This document shows positions 1 to 8,980 of a stretch of 64,000 nt of DNA, in pieces. The notes beneath the pieces are model-generated. The model saw only the letters and a program-made list of their open reading frames with translations, was not told the DNA's origin and did no database searches. This stretch comes from Granulicella cerasi (lineage in GTDB: Bacteria; Acidobacteriota; Terriglobia; Terriglobales; Acidobacteriaceae): the NCBI RefSeq assembly GCF_025685575.1, contig NZ_JAGSYD010000004.1:248001-312000 (forward strand), given 5' to 3'. Every line of letters starts with the position of its first letter. Positions within the stretch are counted from its first letter, which is position 1. A program made the position numbers and the translations under genes.

Positions 1-39
1 GATGGCCGCGAGGATTAGGTAGTAGGAAACAGGAACCAT
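1..39 (-). CDS. nuoK: NADH-quinone oxidoreductase subunit K, N-terminal fragment
   Basis: Only the first 13 codons are in the window. They read M-V-P-V-S-Y-Y-L-I-L-A-A-I, a typical opening of the small three-helix membrane subunit NuoK of complex I. The ATG lies four bases beyond the nuoJ stop codon, so it continues the nuo operon with tight coupling. The call rests on this short hydrophobic N-terminus and on the J-K gene order that is standard in nuo operons; the rest of the gene lies beyond the left edge. Confidence 0.8.
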   Translation of the reverse strand, partial: MVPVSYYLILAAI

Positions 40-43
40 CTGC

Positions 44-550
44 CTAAAGCTCCTTTCGCGCGAGCACAACGGCTCCGAGGATGGCGACGAGCACCAGGAT
101 CGAGGTGACTTCGAACGGCAGCAGCAGTGACGTAAAGAGCTGATGCGAAATCTCGGTGATGTTCGAGATGACGCCCGAGAGCGCTGCACCTGCATGAACG
201 TAGCCGAGGTTCTTCTTCTCGCGTAGGAAGAGGAAGGTCAGCAGGCAGAGCACCGCGGCTGCGCCCGGGAACCCGGCGATGGCGGCAACTCGAGAGCCTT
301 CCGTCTGTTCTTCCTCACCCGCATTCAGCAGCATGATGACGAAGACGAACAGCACCATGACGGCGCCGGAGTAGACGACGACCTGCGCTGCGGCGAGGAA
401 CTCTGCGCCCAGCGAGAAGTACAGGACGGCGAGCGACATCATCACCACCACGAGCGAGAGCGCCGAGTTGATCGGGTGCTTCTGCGCCAGCATGTTGATG
501 GCTGCGACGACCGCCAGCAGTCCGAAGATTGTGAACAGTGCAAGTTGCAT
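44..550 (-). CDS. nuoJ: NADH-quinone oxidoreductase subunit J
   Basis: This 168-residue, almost wholly hydrophobic protein has the length and look of NuoJ, a membrane-arm subunit of complex I next to the proton-pumping modules. It shows about five transmembrane segments, including the stretch near residues 50-75 (GAEFLAAAQVVVYSGAVMVL) that holds the conserved helix of the ND6/NuoJ family. It sits between nuoH, 42 bases upstream, and nuoK, four bases downstream. The usual order is nuoH-I-J-K, but there is no room for nuoI here. The ATG start is the first in the frame. Confidence 0.93.
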   Translation of the reverse strand: MQLALFTIFGLLAVVAAINMLAQKHPINSALSLVVVMMSLAVLYFSLGAEFLAAAQVVVYSGAVMVLFVFVIMLLNAGEEEQTEGSRVAAIAGFPGAAAVLCLLTFLFLREKKNLGYVHAGAALSGVISNITEISHQLFTSLLLPFEVTSILVLVAILGAVVLARKEL

Positions 551-592
551 TGTGGGCTTTGCTGCTCTTTTCTTGTTCTGTTACTGCCGATT

Positions 593-1669
593 CTAAACTT
601 TGCTGTGGAGGGCCATTGCCAGAGCGGTGGCCAGGATGTTGAGCATCGCGATGGGGAGCAGGAACTTCCAGCCGAAGCTCATGAGCTGGTCGTAACGGAA
701 GCGCGGAACCGTAGCGCGCACCCAGATGTACAGCATGATGAAGAAGATGACCTTCGCCACAAACCAGAGGCAGGGGAGAAGGAAGTTGAAAACCGCGTTA
801 TTCAGGACATGATCGAAAACATGGCCGAAGGGCGAACCCGAACCACCGAGGAACATGACCGAAGCCACGCAAGCCACGGTGATCATGTTCGCGTACTCTG
901 CCATGAAGAACATGGCGAACTTCATCGACGAATACTCGGTGTGGTAACCGGCGACGAGTTCCGACTCCGCTTCGGGAAGATCGAACGGAGCGCGATTCGT
1001 TTCGGCGTAGGCGCTCATCATGTAGATGAAGAACGCAATGATCTGGAAGCCGCCGAGGATGTTCCAGCTCAGCGCGCCGTGTGCCGACTGCGAGTCGACG
1101 ATGTCGCGAAGGCGCAGCGAACCAGCGCGGAGCACCACGCCGACCAGTGAAAGCCCCAGAGCGAGTTCATAGCTGATGAGCTGTGCCGACGCGCGGAGCG
1201 AGCCGAAAAGCGAGTACTTGTTGTTCGAGCTCCATCCGGAGAGCGCGATGCCATAGACACCAACCGAAGTGATGCCGAGGATGATCAGCAGGCCAATGTT
1301 GACGTCGGCAATCTGGCCGATGTCGATGGTCACGCCGTTGACGGTGATCGGGGTCGGTGCGCCGAAGGGCACCATGGCGATCGACATGAGCGCGCAGCCG
1401 AGAGCGATGAGCGGAGCCAGCACAAAGAGCGGACGCTCGACGGCAAGCGGCATCATGTCTTCCTTCAGGAAGAGCTTGATGCCGTCAGCGAGCGGCTGCA
1501 GCAGGCCGAATGGGCCGACGCGCGACGGTCCCCAGCGGTTCTGCATGCGGCCGAGCAGCTTGCGCTCCAGCAGCACCGTGTAGGCGACTGCCGTGAGCGT
1601 GATCACCAGCACCACCACAATCTTCAGTAGTGAGAGCAGGAGAAACGTAATGAGTGGCGAAAGATGCAT
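593..1669 (-). CDS. nuoH: NADH-quinone oxidoreductase subunit H
   Basis: The 358-residue product matches the length of NuoH/ND1, the membrane subunit that forms much of the quinone-binding chamber at the junction of the two complex I arms. Visible family hallmarks are ERKLLGRMQNRWGPSRVGPF near residues 35-55, LADGIKLFLKED near 60-71, and the acidic loop FDLPEAESELVAGYHTEYS around 229-247. About eight transmembrane helices are evident. The ATG lies 19 bases after the nuoG stop on the same strand. Confidence 0.96.
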   Translation of the reverse strand: MHLSPLITFLLLSLLKIVVVLVITLTAVAYTVLLERKLLGRMQNRWGPSRVGPFGLLQPLADGIKLFLKEDMMPLAVERPLFVLAPLIALGCALMSIAMVPFGAPTPITVNGVTIDIGQIADVNIGLLIILGITSVGVYGIALSGWSSNNKYSLFGSLRASAQLISYELALGLSLVGVVLRAGSLRLRDIVDSQSAHGALSWNILGGFQIIAFFIYMMSAYAETNRAPFDLPEAESELVAGYHTEYSSMKFAMFFMAEYANMITVACVASVMFLGGSGSPFGHVFDHVLNNAVFNFLLPCLWFVAKVIFFIMLYIWVRATVPRFRYDQLMSFGWKFLLPIAMLNILATALAMALHSKV

Positions 1670-1688
1670 TCTCTAAGTCTCTTTGCAG

Positions 1689-4031
1689 TTAGTCGGCGCT
1701 CGCCAGGTGATCGGCCACTTCGCGGGCCTCGTGGCGCTGCACTTCGTTGAGCATCGGCGAGTAGGCCGTGAGCGAACCGGAAGTGAAGAGCGTATCGGAT
1801 GCGGGCAGCACGAGGTCCTTGCGGGACACGGCGGTCTGGATCTGCACAAGACCCGATGATGCCGGAGCGATGTGCTGATCGTTGCCCGAGAGCAGTTGGA
1901 GACGAAGAAGCTTGTCGTAGCCGGGCACGAGGCGCTGGATCTCGTCGAGGATCGCGAACGGATCGAAAGGCGAAACCTTAGGCTCGAGGTTGTTGGCCGA
2001 GAGCCAAACCGCGTGACGATCGGCTTCACCGGACTGCGCACCGCGGGTCTGGCCGAGGTCCGAACGCAGCCCCTTGCCGAACGGCACGAGCTGCTTCACT
2101 TCGTGACCCAGCTTGTCGGCGAGGCGCACGATGATTTCGAAGTCCGAACGCGTGCCGGCCTTGTCGGCCGCCTTCGAGACAAGCTGTACGTCGCCATAGC
2201 TGTTCGTGACCGAACCGGTCTTCTCGTAGAGCGTCGCTGCGGGAAGAACGACTTCAGCAAGCTGCGCAGTCTCCGTGAGAAATAGGTCCTGCACGATGAG
2301 CGTGGTGCCCGCGAGCGAAGCGGCTTCGATACCGAAGCGCTTTACCGGGTTTGCGCCGACAACATACAGCGCATCGAGCTGGTCCTTGGCGGCTGCGTCC
2401 ATCATGGCGAGCAGGTCGAGCCCCGCAGCACCAATCAACGGCTGGTAGCCGGGGAGAAGGTCCGGCAGCAGGCCCATGTCGGCTGCGCCACGCGAGTTCG
2501 CGTAGTCGGCGGTGAGGGCAAACTTGGCGTTCGGCAGTGCAGCGATGAGGTTGGCGAGTTCGCCACCGCGCACTTCATTGCCGATCACGACAACAAGGTT
2601 CTCTTCGCCCTTCACGGTCTCGCGGAAGCTCGAGAGCTCGTCGGCCTGAGCGATCGTTGAAGCAGCGTTGGCCTGAGCGTCATCGCCTGCGAGGTAGCCC
2701 GCGAACGCGCCGTAGCCGAACTCTGAGACCTGCACGAAGCGCTTCGACTGACGGCGCAGCTTGATCTCTTCGTGATTTGCGACGTAAACGCGCGCCTTGT
2801 TCAGGCGAACGTTCGAGCGCAGGTTCCACGCGGTCAACGGAGCCTGATTGGTCGGGTCGCCGCCGATGAGCAGGACCGCCGGGGACTTCTCCACGTCATG
2901 CTGCGACGCGAAGCGACCTTCCGCACCCTGCAGCGCTGCTGCGAGGGTGACGTAATCGGCCGTGCGGTGATGATCAATATTGTTGGTGCCGAGAACCGTG
3001 CGCGCGAACTTCTGCAGCAGGTAATTCTCTTCGTTGGTGGTGCGGTTGGAGCCGATGACGCCGACACCCTTGCCCGACTTGGCCGCCGCAAGCTTCTCAG
3101 CTGCGACCGTGAGAGCCTCTTCCCAGCTCACTTCGGTCAGCACGCCGTTCTTGCGCACCAGCGGAGCCGTTAGGCGCTCGGTGTTGTTGGCGAAGTCGAA
3201 GGCGAAGCGACCCTTGTTGCACAGGAAGTCGCCGTTCATACCGCTCTTGTCGCGGTTGTCGCCGCGAACGATCTCCGCGCCCTGGTTGACCGAACGCACA
3301 CCCAGGGTCGTCTTGCAGCCATCGCCGCAATGCGTGCAGATGGTGGCGACGTGGTTCATCTCCCACGGACGGGTCTTGTAGCGGTAGGTGCCGGAGGTCA
3401 ACGCTCCAACGGGGCAGGCGTCAATGCACATGCCGCACTGCTCGCAATCGACGTGGGCGAGGTGGTCGGGCGAAAGCTCTGCGGGAACGTTCGGCGCGAT
3501 CACAGCCGACGATCCGCGGTTCTGGATGCCGAGCGCGAAGATGTCCATGCCTTCGCCGCACATACGCACGCAGCGGTAGCAGAGGATGCAGCGCGGGCGG
3601 TCGAAGTAGACGACCGGCGACCACTGCTGCTCTTCGCGATGGTTCTTCGGCTCCGCGTAGAAGCTCTCCGCAGCGCCGTACTTGAAGGTCATGTCCTGCA
3701 GTTCGCACTCGCCGCCGGCGTCGCAGACGGGGCAGTCGAGCGGATGATTGCCGAGCAGAAGCTGCAGCGTGGCCTTGCGGGCCTGCGCGATCTCCGGCGA
3801 CTCAGTAGTGACGTTCATGCCTTCCGCGACCGGCGTGGTGCAGGCGGTCTGGAGCTTCGGCATCTTTTCGATGCGCACGACGCACATGCGGCAGGCGGCC
3901 TGCAGCGAGAGGCCAGGGTAGTAGCAGAACGCCGGAATCTCGATGCCCGCGCTCTTGCAGGCATCAATCAGCAGCGTGCCCGCAGGTGCGGTCAGCTTCT
4001 TTCCGTCGACGATGAAATTCACATCAGCCAT
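1689..4031 (-). CDS. nuoG: NADH-quinone oxidoreductase subunit G
   Basis: The 780-residue iron-sulfur subunit of the complex I peripheral arm. Cluster ligands are readable in order: Cys36, 47, 50 and 64 for the plant-type 2Fe-2S cluster; His96, Cys100, 103 and 109 for N5; Cys148, 151 and 154 with Cys206 of the CPVGA motif for N4; and Cys232, 235, 239 and 271 for the extra N7 cluster found in some bacteria. A molybdopterin-oxidoreductase-like domain follows to the C-terminus, which is non-catalytic in this family. It is separated from nuoF by two small exported-protein genes, which is unusual. Confidence 0.96.
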   Translation of the reverse strand: MADVNFIVDGKKLTAPAGTLLIDACKSAGIEIPAFCYYPGLSLQAACRMCVVRIEKMPKLQTACTTPVAEGMNVTTESPEIAQARKATLQLLLGNHPLDCPVCDAGGECELQDMTFKYGAAESFYAEPKNHREEQQWSPVVYFDRPRCILCYRCVRMCGEGMDIFALGIQNRGSSAVIAPNVPAELSPDHLAHVDCEQCGMCIDACPVGALTSGTYRYKTRPWEMNHVATICTHCGDGCKTTLGVRSVNQGAEIVRGDNRDKSGMNGDFLCNKGRFAFDFANNTERLTAPLVRKNGVLTEVSWEEALTVAAEKLAAAKSGKGVGVIGSNRTTNEENYLLQKFARTVLGTNNIDHHRTADYVTLAAALQGAEGRFASQHDVEKSPAVLLIGGDPTNQAPLTAWNLRSNVRLNKARVYVANHEEIKLRRQSKRFVQVSEFGYGAFAGYLAGDDAQANAASTIAQADELSSFRETVKGEENLVVVIGNEVRGGELANLIAALPNAKFALTADYANSRGAADMGLLPDLLPGYQPLIGAAGLDLLAMMDAAAKDQLDALYVVGANPVKRFGIEAASLAGTTLIVQDLFLTETAQLAEVVLPAATLYEKTGSVTNSYGDVQLVSKAADKAGTRSDFEIIVRLADKLGHEVKQLVPFGKGLRSDLGQTRGAQSGEADRHAVWLSANNLEPKVSPFDPFAILDEIQRLVPGYDKLLRLQLLSGNDQHIAPASSGLVQIQTAVSRKDLVLPASDTLFTSGSLTAYSPMLNEVQRHEAREVADHLASAD

Positions 4032-4055
4032 AAAACGAGTCCTTCTGGGTGAGGC

Positions 4056-4532
4056 CTATCGAAATCCTACCGGGGTTCCAGCCTGAATAGCGCACAGGCT
4101 GTCTTGGGGCGCGATGCCGTTGGTGTCTGAAACGAGAGTGCCGCGCGCGTTGTTTCCTTGCAGCGCTTGCTGGCGAGTAAGTACAGGGTTCTGCGATTGG
4201 TTGAAGATGCCGGAGTCGGGAAGCGGTGCCTTCATCACCGGAGTTTCGGCCACGGTGATCAACTCGTCGTTGGAAAGCGATGCATACGCGGCGAAGGTCG
4301 CGCGGAAGTGCAGCGGATCCGAGAGGTAACTCTTCACGTCGCCGAGGGTGTAGCCCGCGTGCGCCAGGTCAGGCCAGCAGGCGTTCGCTGCCAGCAGCCA
4401 GGTCGTGTCCACATGCGCTGCGCGCTTGTCAGCGTACTTCACCCCCATCTCGCGGGCCTTGCAGCCGGACGCGAAGACGCACGCAACGGCGAGCGTTGCG
4501 AGGAGGAGCCGTGATGGAGTGAATGCAGCCAC
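4056..4532 (-). CDS. small putative lipoprotein inside the nuo operon
   Basis: I do not recognise a family. The 158-residue product starts with a basic, hydrophobic signal and a lipobox-like VFASGC ending at Cys24, so it is probably a lipoprotein. The mature part is soluble and has two further cysteines, C52 and C147, that could form a disulfide in the periplasm. It starts at a GTG that overlaps the stop of the preceding gene by one base (TAGTG) and ends 24 bases before nuoG. Its position implies co-expression with complex I. A role in assembly or in an attached periplasmic function is only inference. Confidence 0.75.
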   Translation of the reverse strand: MAAFTPSRLLLATLAVACVFASGCKAREMGVKYADKRAAHVDTTWLLAANACWPDLAHAGYTLGDVKSYLSDPLHFRATFAAYASLSNDELITVAETPVMKAPLPDSGIFNQSQNPVLTRQQALQGNNARGTLVSDTNGIAPQDSLCAIQAGTPVGFR

Positions 4533-4903
4533 TATTCTTCTTCTGTTCCCAGCTTTGCGGCCTTATTACGGAAGCCCAACAGCTCCGCCTCGAGCTTTTC
4601 CTTGGGAGTACCGGTCAACTCATCAGTGACGTAAGTGATCGCATCGTCTAGCAGAATGATGCGGTTCTTGAAATCGCCGTAGAACTTGTCGAGGCCGTCC
4701 GTCACCGCTTGTGCGCCGAAAGGCTTGAGCGGCGTGTCCTTACCGAGGCCACGATGCCAACCGGACTGATAGCCGTTGATGTAGGCCGAGCGGTAGGTAT
4801 TGCTCTTCTCCAGCCACCACTTGCCGGTGTGGCGTGGGTTGGTCTGCGCCGAAGCCGCCAGAGAGGACACTGCCAGAACAGCTACCGCCACGAGGGTACG
4901 CAT
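4532..4903 (-). CDS. small secreted protein inside the nuo operon
   Basis: No family is recognised. The 123-residue protein has a clean Sec signal peptide ending in SLAASAQ near residue 20. The mature domain of about 103 residues is rich in Trp, Tyr and Lys at its start (KWWLEKSNTYRSAYINGYQSGWHRG) and predicted helical towards its end. The ATG overlaps the nuoF stop in a TAATG junction and its own stop overlaps the next lipoprotein gene, so nuoF, this gene and the lipoprotein gene are translationally linked. The repeated NGYQSG-type aromatic pattern may be a ligand or partner surface, which is speculation. Confidence 0.78.
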   Translation of the reverse strand: MRTLVAVAVLAVSSLAASAQTNPRHTGKWWLEKSNTYRSAYINGYQSGWHRGLGKDTPLKPFGAQAVTDGLDKFYGDFKNRIILLDDAITYVTDELTGTPKEKLEAELLGFRNKAAKLGTEEE

Positions 4904-6237
4904 TAGTGTGCTCCTGCCAGAGCCGGTTCTCCGACCGGCGTGATCTGGATGAGGGGATTCGCGACGCGCTTGCCTTCGAGATACTCTTCGAACTCGGCCC
5001 GGAACTTCTTGTAGAAACCCAGCATCGGCATGGCAGCCGCGTCGCCGAGCGGGCAGAAGGTGCGGCCCATCATGTTCTCAGCGAGGTACTGCATGTTGTC
5101 GATGTCCTTCTTCGTTCCGCCGCCGGCGTGGAAGCGCGTCATCGTCTTCTTCAGCCAATCCGTGCCTTCGCGGCAGGGGATGCACCAACCGCAGGATTCA
5201 TGCTGGTAGAAGCGGATCGTACGCAGCGCGAACTCGACGATCGAAACGGATTCGTCGAGGACGACGATGCCGCCGGAGCCGAGCATCGTGCCGGCCTTGC
5301 CCATCTGATCGAAGTCGAGACCGACGTTCAGCTCATCGGCGCGCAGCACCGGACAGGACGAACCGCCGGGTACGACAGCCTTCAGCTTCTTGCCATCCTT
5401 CACGCCGCCCGCAACCTTGTAGATGGCGTCGTGAAGGTTGTAGCCCATGGGGAGTTCGTACACACCTGGGCGCTCGACATGGCCGCTGATACCGAAGAGA
5501 CGCGTGCCGCCGTTGCGCTCAGACCCGAGCTTGGCGTACTTCTCGCCACCCATCAGCAGGATGTGCGGAGCTGAAGCGATCGTCTCGGCGTTGTTGATGA
5601 CCGTGGGGCCACCGTAGAGGCCGACAACAGCAGGGAACGGAGGCTTGATGCGCGGCACACCACGCTTGCCTTCGAGCGACTCCATCAGGGCCGACTCTTC
5701 GCCGACTTCGTAAGCGCCCGCGCCGGACTGCGTGATGATGTCGAAGTCCACGCCTTCCTTGCCGAAGATGTTCTTGCCGAGGAAGCCCTTGGCATAGGCG
5801 TCAGCGACGGCCTTTTCGACGATCTTGAGAAGGTAGCGATACTCACCACGGAGATAGATGAAGCCGGTCTTCGCGCCGATGGCGAGGCCCGCGATCATGG
5901 TGCCTTCGATGACCGAGTGCGGGTCATGCAGGAAGATCACATGGTCCTTGCAGGTGCCGGGCTCGGATTCGTCACCGTTGACGAGAACGTACTTCGGCTT
6001 CTCGGAAACCTTCGGCACGAACGACCACTTCATGCCGGTGGGGAAGCCTGCGCCGCCACGGCCACGGAGGCCGGAGGCCTTCATCTCATTGATGATCCAT
6101 TCGGGACCGTTCTCGATGGCGTTCTGCACGGCCTTATAGCCGTCGAGTTCGACGTACTTGTCGATGTCGGCTGCGCCTGCACCGAAGCGGCGGCTGATGA
6201 CTTTGACTTCGTCGGGATGGGAGACGAGAGTGGGCAT
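4903..6237 (-). CDS. nuoF: NADH-quinone oxidoreductase subunit F
   Basis: The 444-residue flavoprotein subunit that oxidises NADH with FMN and passes electrons to cluster N3. The FMN/NADH motif GRGGAGFPTGMKW lies at residues 59-71, and the second nucleotide element NGDESEPGT at 87-95. The N3 4Fe-4S ligands are Cys349, 352, 355 (SCGWCIPCREGT) and Cys395 (TFCPLGD). Length is normal for the family. The ATG immediately follows the nuoE stop, and the nuoF stop is shared with the start of the next small gene. Confidence 0.97.
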   Translation of the reverse strand: MPTLVSHPDEVKVISRRFGAGAADIDKYVELDGYKAVQNAIENGPEWIINEMKASGLRGRGGAGFPTGMKWSFVPKVSEKPKYVLVNGDESEPGTCKDHVIFLHDPHSVIEGTMIAGLAIGAKTGFIYLRGEYRYLLKIVEKAVADAYAKGFLGKNIFGKEGVDFDIITQSGAGAYEVGEESALMESLEGKRGVPRIKPPFPAVVGLYGGPTVINNAETIASAPHILLMGGEKYAKLGSERNGGTRLFGISGHVERPGVYELPMGYNLHDAIYKVAGGVKDGKKLKAVVPGGSSCPVLRADELNVGLDFDQMGKAGTMLGSGGIVVLDESVSIVEFALRTIRFYQHESCGWCIPCREGTDWLKKTMTRFHAGGGTKKDIDNMQYLAENMMGRTFCPLGDAAAMPMLGFYKKFRAEFEEYLEGKRVANPLIQITPVGEPALAGAH

Positions 6238-6747
6238 TTACTTCACGTCCTTTCCACGGCCTTCGCGGTAGTCCGTGAGGATCTGGGTCATCTTGGCGGG
6301 GGTGAGGTTGTCGTGGAAGTCGTAGTTGACCTGGACGGCGGGTGCCCAGCAGCAGGCACCAATACACTCGACTTCTTCAAGCGAGAAGAGGCCGTCGGCG
6401 GTGACTTCCTTGTGGCCGATGCCGAGTTCCTTCTTGCAGTGGTCAAGCATCTCGAAGCCGCCACGCAACATGCAGGAGATGTTCGTGCAGACCTGCACGT
6501 TGTACTTGCCGGCAGGCTTGGTGCGGAGCATCGAGTAGTAGCTGAGCACGCCGCGCACGTCCAACTCGAGCAGGTCGAGGCGGGTGGCGATCTCCGCAAT
6601 GGCCGGATCGGTGACGTAGCCGAGATCGTCCTGCGCATAGAGCAGCATGGGGACGAGCGCCGAGCGCTTCATCGGATAGATGGTCGCGAGCTTGTCGAAC
6701 CGCGCGGCGTAAGCCGGGGAAAAGATCGAGTTGGTTACAGCTGCCAT
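6238..6747 (-). CDS. nuoE: NADH-quinone oxidoreductase subunit E
   Basis: The 169-residue thioredoxin-like 2Fe-2S subunit of the NADH dehydrogenase module. Cluster N1a ligands are readable as C-x4-C (Cys87 and Cys92 in VCTNISC) and C-x3-C (Cys128 and Cys132 in CIGACC). I chose the ATG that begins MAAVTNS because a GAGGAG ribosome-binding site lies about 10 bases before it. An upstream in-frame TTG would overlap the end of the preceding small gene. nuoF follows with no gap. Confidence 0.95.
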   Translation of the reverse strand: MAAVTNSIFSPAYAARFDKLATIYPMKRSALVPMLLYAQDDLGYVTDPAIAEIATRLDLLELDVRGVLSYYSMLRTKPAGKYNVQVCTNISCMLRGGFEMLDHCKKELGIGHKEVTADGLFSLEEVECIGACCWAPAVQVNYDFHDNLTPAKMTQILTDYREGRGKDVK

Positions 6748-6754
6748 CGTTGGC

Positions 6755-7057
6755 CTACTCCTCAAACATCACTCCGCGCACCAAACGCTCGGCGGCGAAG
6801 TCCATCTCTTCGGGGGCGTCGTCTCCTGCGGAAACGGTCCCGTCTTCATGCAACGCGAAGGGCTTTGCGGCGCCTTCGCTGGTTTCCATCTGCTCCGGGG
6901 TGAAGGCCAGCCAGCGGCTGCCCACCCGAAGCGTAATTTTTTCCGCGCTTACCTCAACCACGGCGTGCTGCGGTGCGTTCAATCCGTGGGCGGCGGCGTA
7001 GCTGCGGAGGACTGCCGCCCAGGAGGTCCAAAGTTCGGTGTGGAGGGCGGCATTCAC
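6755..7057 (-). CDS. small protein of unknown function between nuoD and nuoE
   Basis: The 100-residue product is not a standard complex I subunit and I do not recognise it. It is soluble, acidic towards the end, with no signal peptide or cysteines, and has an alternating beta-like core (VVEVSAEKITLRVGSRWLAF). It starts at a GTG directly after the nuoD stop and ends eight bases before the nuoE start, with the nuoE ribosome-binding site inside its last codons. This coupling argues for a real translated gene. It may be a lineage-specific assembly or accessory factor, but that is inference from position only. Confidence 0.7.
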   Translation of the reverse strand: MNAALHTELWTSWAAVLRSYAAAHGLNAPQHAVVEVSAEKITLRVGSRWLAFTPEQMETSEGAAKPFALHEDGTVSAGDDAPEEMDFAAERLVRGVMFEE

Positions 7058-8419
7058 CTAGCGGTCAATTGCCCCAAGCACGATATCGATAGAACCAATC
7101 ACAGCCACGACGTCGGCGATCAACTGCCCCTTGCACATCGTCTCCAGCGCCTGCAGCGTGCAGAAATCGGCGTTGCGCATATGGACGCGGTAGGGTTTCG
7201 TGGTGCCGTCGGAGACGACGTAGTAGTTCATCTGGCCGTGAGGAGCTTCCACCGCACTCATCGCTTCGCCGGCCGGGACCTGGAAGCCTTCGGTGACGAT
7301 CTTGAAGTGGTGGATGAGCGACTCCATCTGGGTCTTCATCTGCTCACGGTCGGGAACGAGAATCTTCGGGGCATGCGCGACGTAGCGGCCTTCCGGCATG
7401 CCGTCGAGAGCCTGCAGGCAGATCTTGACGCTCTCGCGCATCTCCAGCATACGGACCTTGTAGCGAGCCCATACGTCACCTTCGGTCGCAACCGGGACGT
7501 TGAACTGGAACTTCTCGTAGCTGGAGTACGGCATGTCGCGGCGGAGGTCGAAGTCGACGCCCGAGGCGCGAAGCGGCGGGCCAGTGACGCCGAGAGCGAT
7601 GGCCTGCTCGCCGGTGAGGTAGCCGATGCCCTTGAGGCGGCCGATCCAGATCGGGTTCTTCTCGAGCAGACCTTCGTACTCGTCGATCTTCGAAGGAAAG
7701 TCCGCAAGGAAGGCACGGATGCGCTTGAAGAGACCGACGGGCGGCTCCAGTGCGACGCCGCCGATGCGAACGTAGCTGGTCATCATGCGCTGGCCGGAGA
7801 CGGCCTCGAAGATGCGGAGCAGCTCTTCGCGCTCGCGGAAGCAATAGAGGAAGACCGTCAGCGCGCCGATATCCATGGCGTGCGTGCCGAGCCACACGAG
7901 ATGCGACTGAATGCGGGTCAGCTCGTTGAAGAGCACGCGCAGCCACTGGGCCTTCTCGGGAACTTCGAGCGCGAGGAGCTTTTCGACTGCCAGCGCATAC
8001 GCGGTATTGTTCGTCATCGGACAGAGGTAGTCGATGCGATCCGTGAGAGGCGTGACCTGGTTGTAGAACTTGGCTTCGCAGGTCTTCTCGATGCCAGTGT
8101 GCAGGTAACCGATGTCGGGTGCGAGCGAGACGACGGTTTCGCCGTCGATCTCGATGACGAGACGGAGCACGCCGTGCGTGGACGGGTGCTGCGGGCCCAT
8201 GTTCAGGACCATCGTCTTGTCGGAGATCGGATCAGAGCCTTCTGGCGCACGGCCGGAGACGGACTCTTCGACGACATCCTTGACGTCAGGAATGATGAGG
8301 TCTTCCGCCGGGCGGAAGGTGGTGAGCGTTGCGCCGGAGATCTGGGTGTTCAACCCAGCCATCGGGTGGCGGACTTCTTCGGCAGATTCGTTCTTTTCGA
8401 GCAGGTCGGTCGGGCTCAT
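7058..8419 (-). CDS. nuoD: NADH-quinone oxidoreductase subunit D
   Basis: The 453-residue 49-kDa-type subunit that lines the quinone site with NuoB. Hallmarks are NMGPQHPSTHGVLRLVIEIDGE starting near residue 72, YLHTGIEKTCE, the DIGALT element, and the C-terminal SIDIVLGAIDR, close to the family GSIDxVxGExDR. The N-terminus carries about 60 extra residues before the conserved core. NuoC and NuoD are separate genes here, unlike the E. coli fusion. The ATG overlaps the nuoC stop by one base. Confidence 0.97.
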   Translation of the reverse strand: MSPTDLLEKNESAEEVRHPMAGLNTQISGATLTTFRPAEDLIIPDVKDVVEESVSGRAPEGSDPISDKTMVLNMGPQHPSTHGVLRLVIEIDGETVVSLAPDIGYLHTGIEKTCEAKFYNQVTPLTDRIDYLCPMTNNTAYALAVEKLLALEVPEKAQWLRVLFNELTRIQSHLVWLGTHAMDIGALTVFLYCFREREELLRIFEAVSGQRMMTSYVRIGGVALEPPVGLFKRIRAFLADFPSKIDEYEGLLEKNPIWIGRLKGIGYLTGEQAIALGVTGPPLRASGVDFDLRRDMPYSSYEKFQFNVPVATEGDVWARYKVRMLEMRESVKICLQALDGMPEGRYVAHAPKILVPDREQMKTQMESLIHHFKIVTEGFQVPAGEAMSAVEAPHGQMNYYVVSDGTTKPYRVHMRNADFCTLQALETMCKGQLIADVVAVIGSIDIVLGAIDR

Positions 8420-8928
8420 TAGCGGTATCCCTCCACCGGGTAATCCTTGCGGAGCGGGTGGCCGTTCCAGTTGTCGGGCATCATGATGCGGGTGAGGCGC
8501 GGGTGGCCTTCAAAACGCACACCGAAGAGGTCGAAGACTTCGCGCTCGTAGAAGTTCGCCGCAGGCCAAACCGAGGTGATCGAGGGGATCGACGGCGTGT
8601 CGCCGTGCACGCGCGCGATCAGGCGGATGCGTTGCTTCAGCTTGTGCGAGAGCAGGTGGTAGGTGACCTGGAAGCGCGGCTCGGTGGGGAACCAGTCGAC
8701 GCAGGTGCAGTCCTCGAAGAAGTTGTAGCCCGAGGCCTGTGCGGCCTTGCAGGCCTCGACGATGCTCTCGGGGGCGACGGTGAGGGTCAGCTCATTGCGG
8801 TCCCACTTCGCATCGACGATGAAAGCTTCAAGACCCTTGACGGCGGCGTGGTCGGCCAGCGCAGCGGCAACAGCTTCTTTGCCGAATACGGCTTCGGGAG
8901 TTGCCGGGTTGGTTGCGGGATCGGACAT
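8419..8928 (-). CDS. nuoC: NADH-quinone oxidoreductase subunit C
   Basis: The 169-residue 30-kDa subunit of the complex I peripheral arm. The conserved block EREVFDLFGVRFEGHPRLTR is followed by LRKDYPVEGYR at the C-terminus, the PROSITE-like signature of the family. It binds no cofactor and stabilises NuoD. It follows nuoA by 52 bases. In most nuo operons nuoB lies between nuoA and nuoC, but there is no coding space for it here. The ATG start fits the conserved N-terminal region. Confidence 0.96.
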   Translation of the reverse strand: MSDPATNPATPEAVFGKEAVAAALADHAAVKGLEAFIVDAKWDRNELTLTVAPESIVEACKAAQASGYNFFEDCTCVDWFPTEPRFQVTYHLLSHKLKQRIRLIARVHGDTPSIPSITSVWPAANFYEREVFDLFGVRFEGHPRLTRIMMPDNWNGHPLRKDYPVEGYR

Positions 8929-8980
8929 CCGTGACTCCTACTTCGATAAAGCGGCTGAGCGAACTCAGCGAGGCAAAGGT

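Noticed and set aside
6731..8422. Long open frame (563 codons) on the plus strand opposite nuoD, nuoE and the gene between them
   Set aside because: It is an antisense product of high-GC codon bias, with no family motifs, and lies wholly over well-conserved genes.
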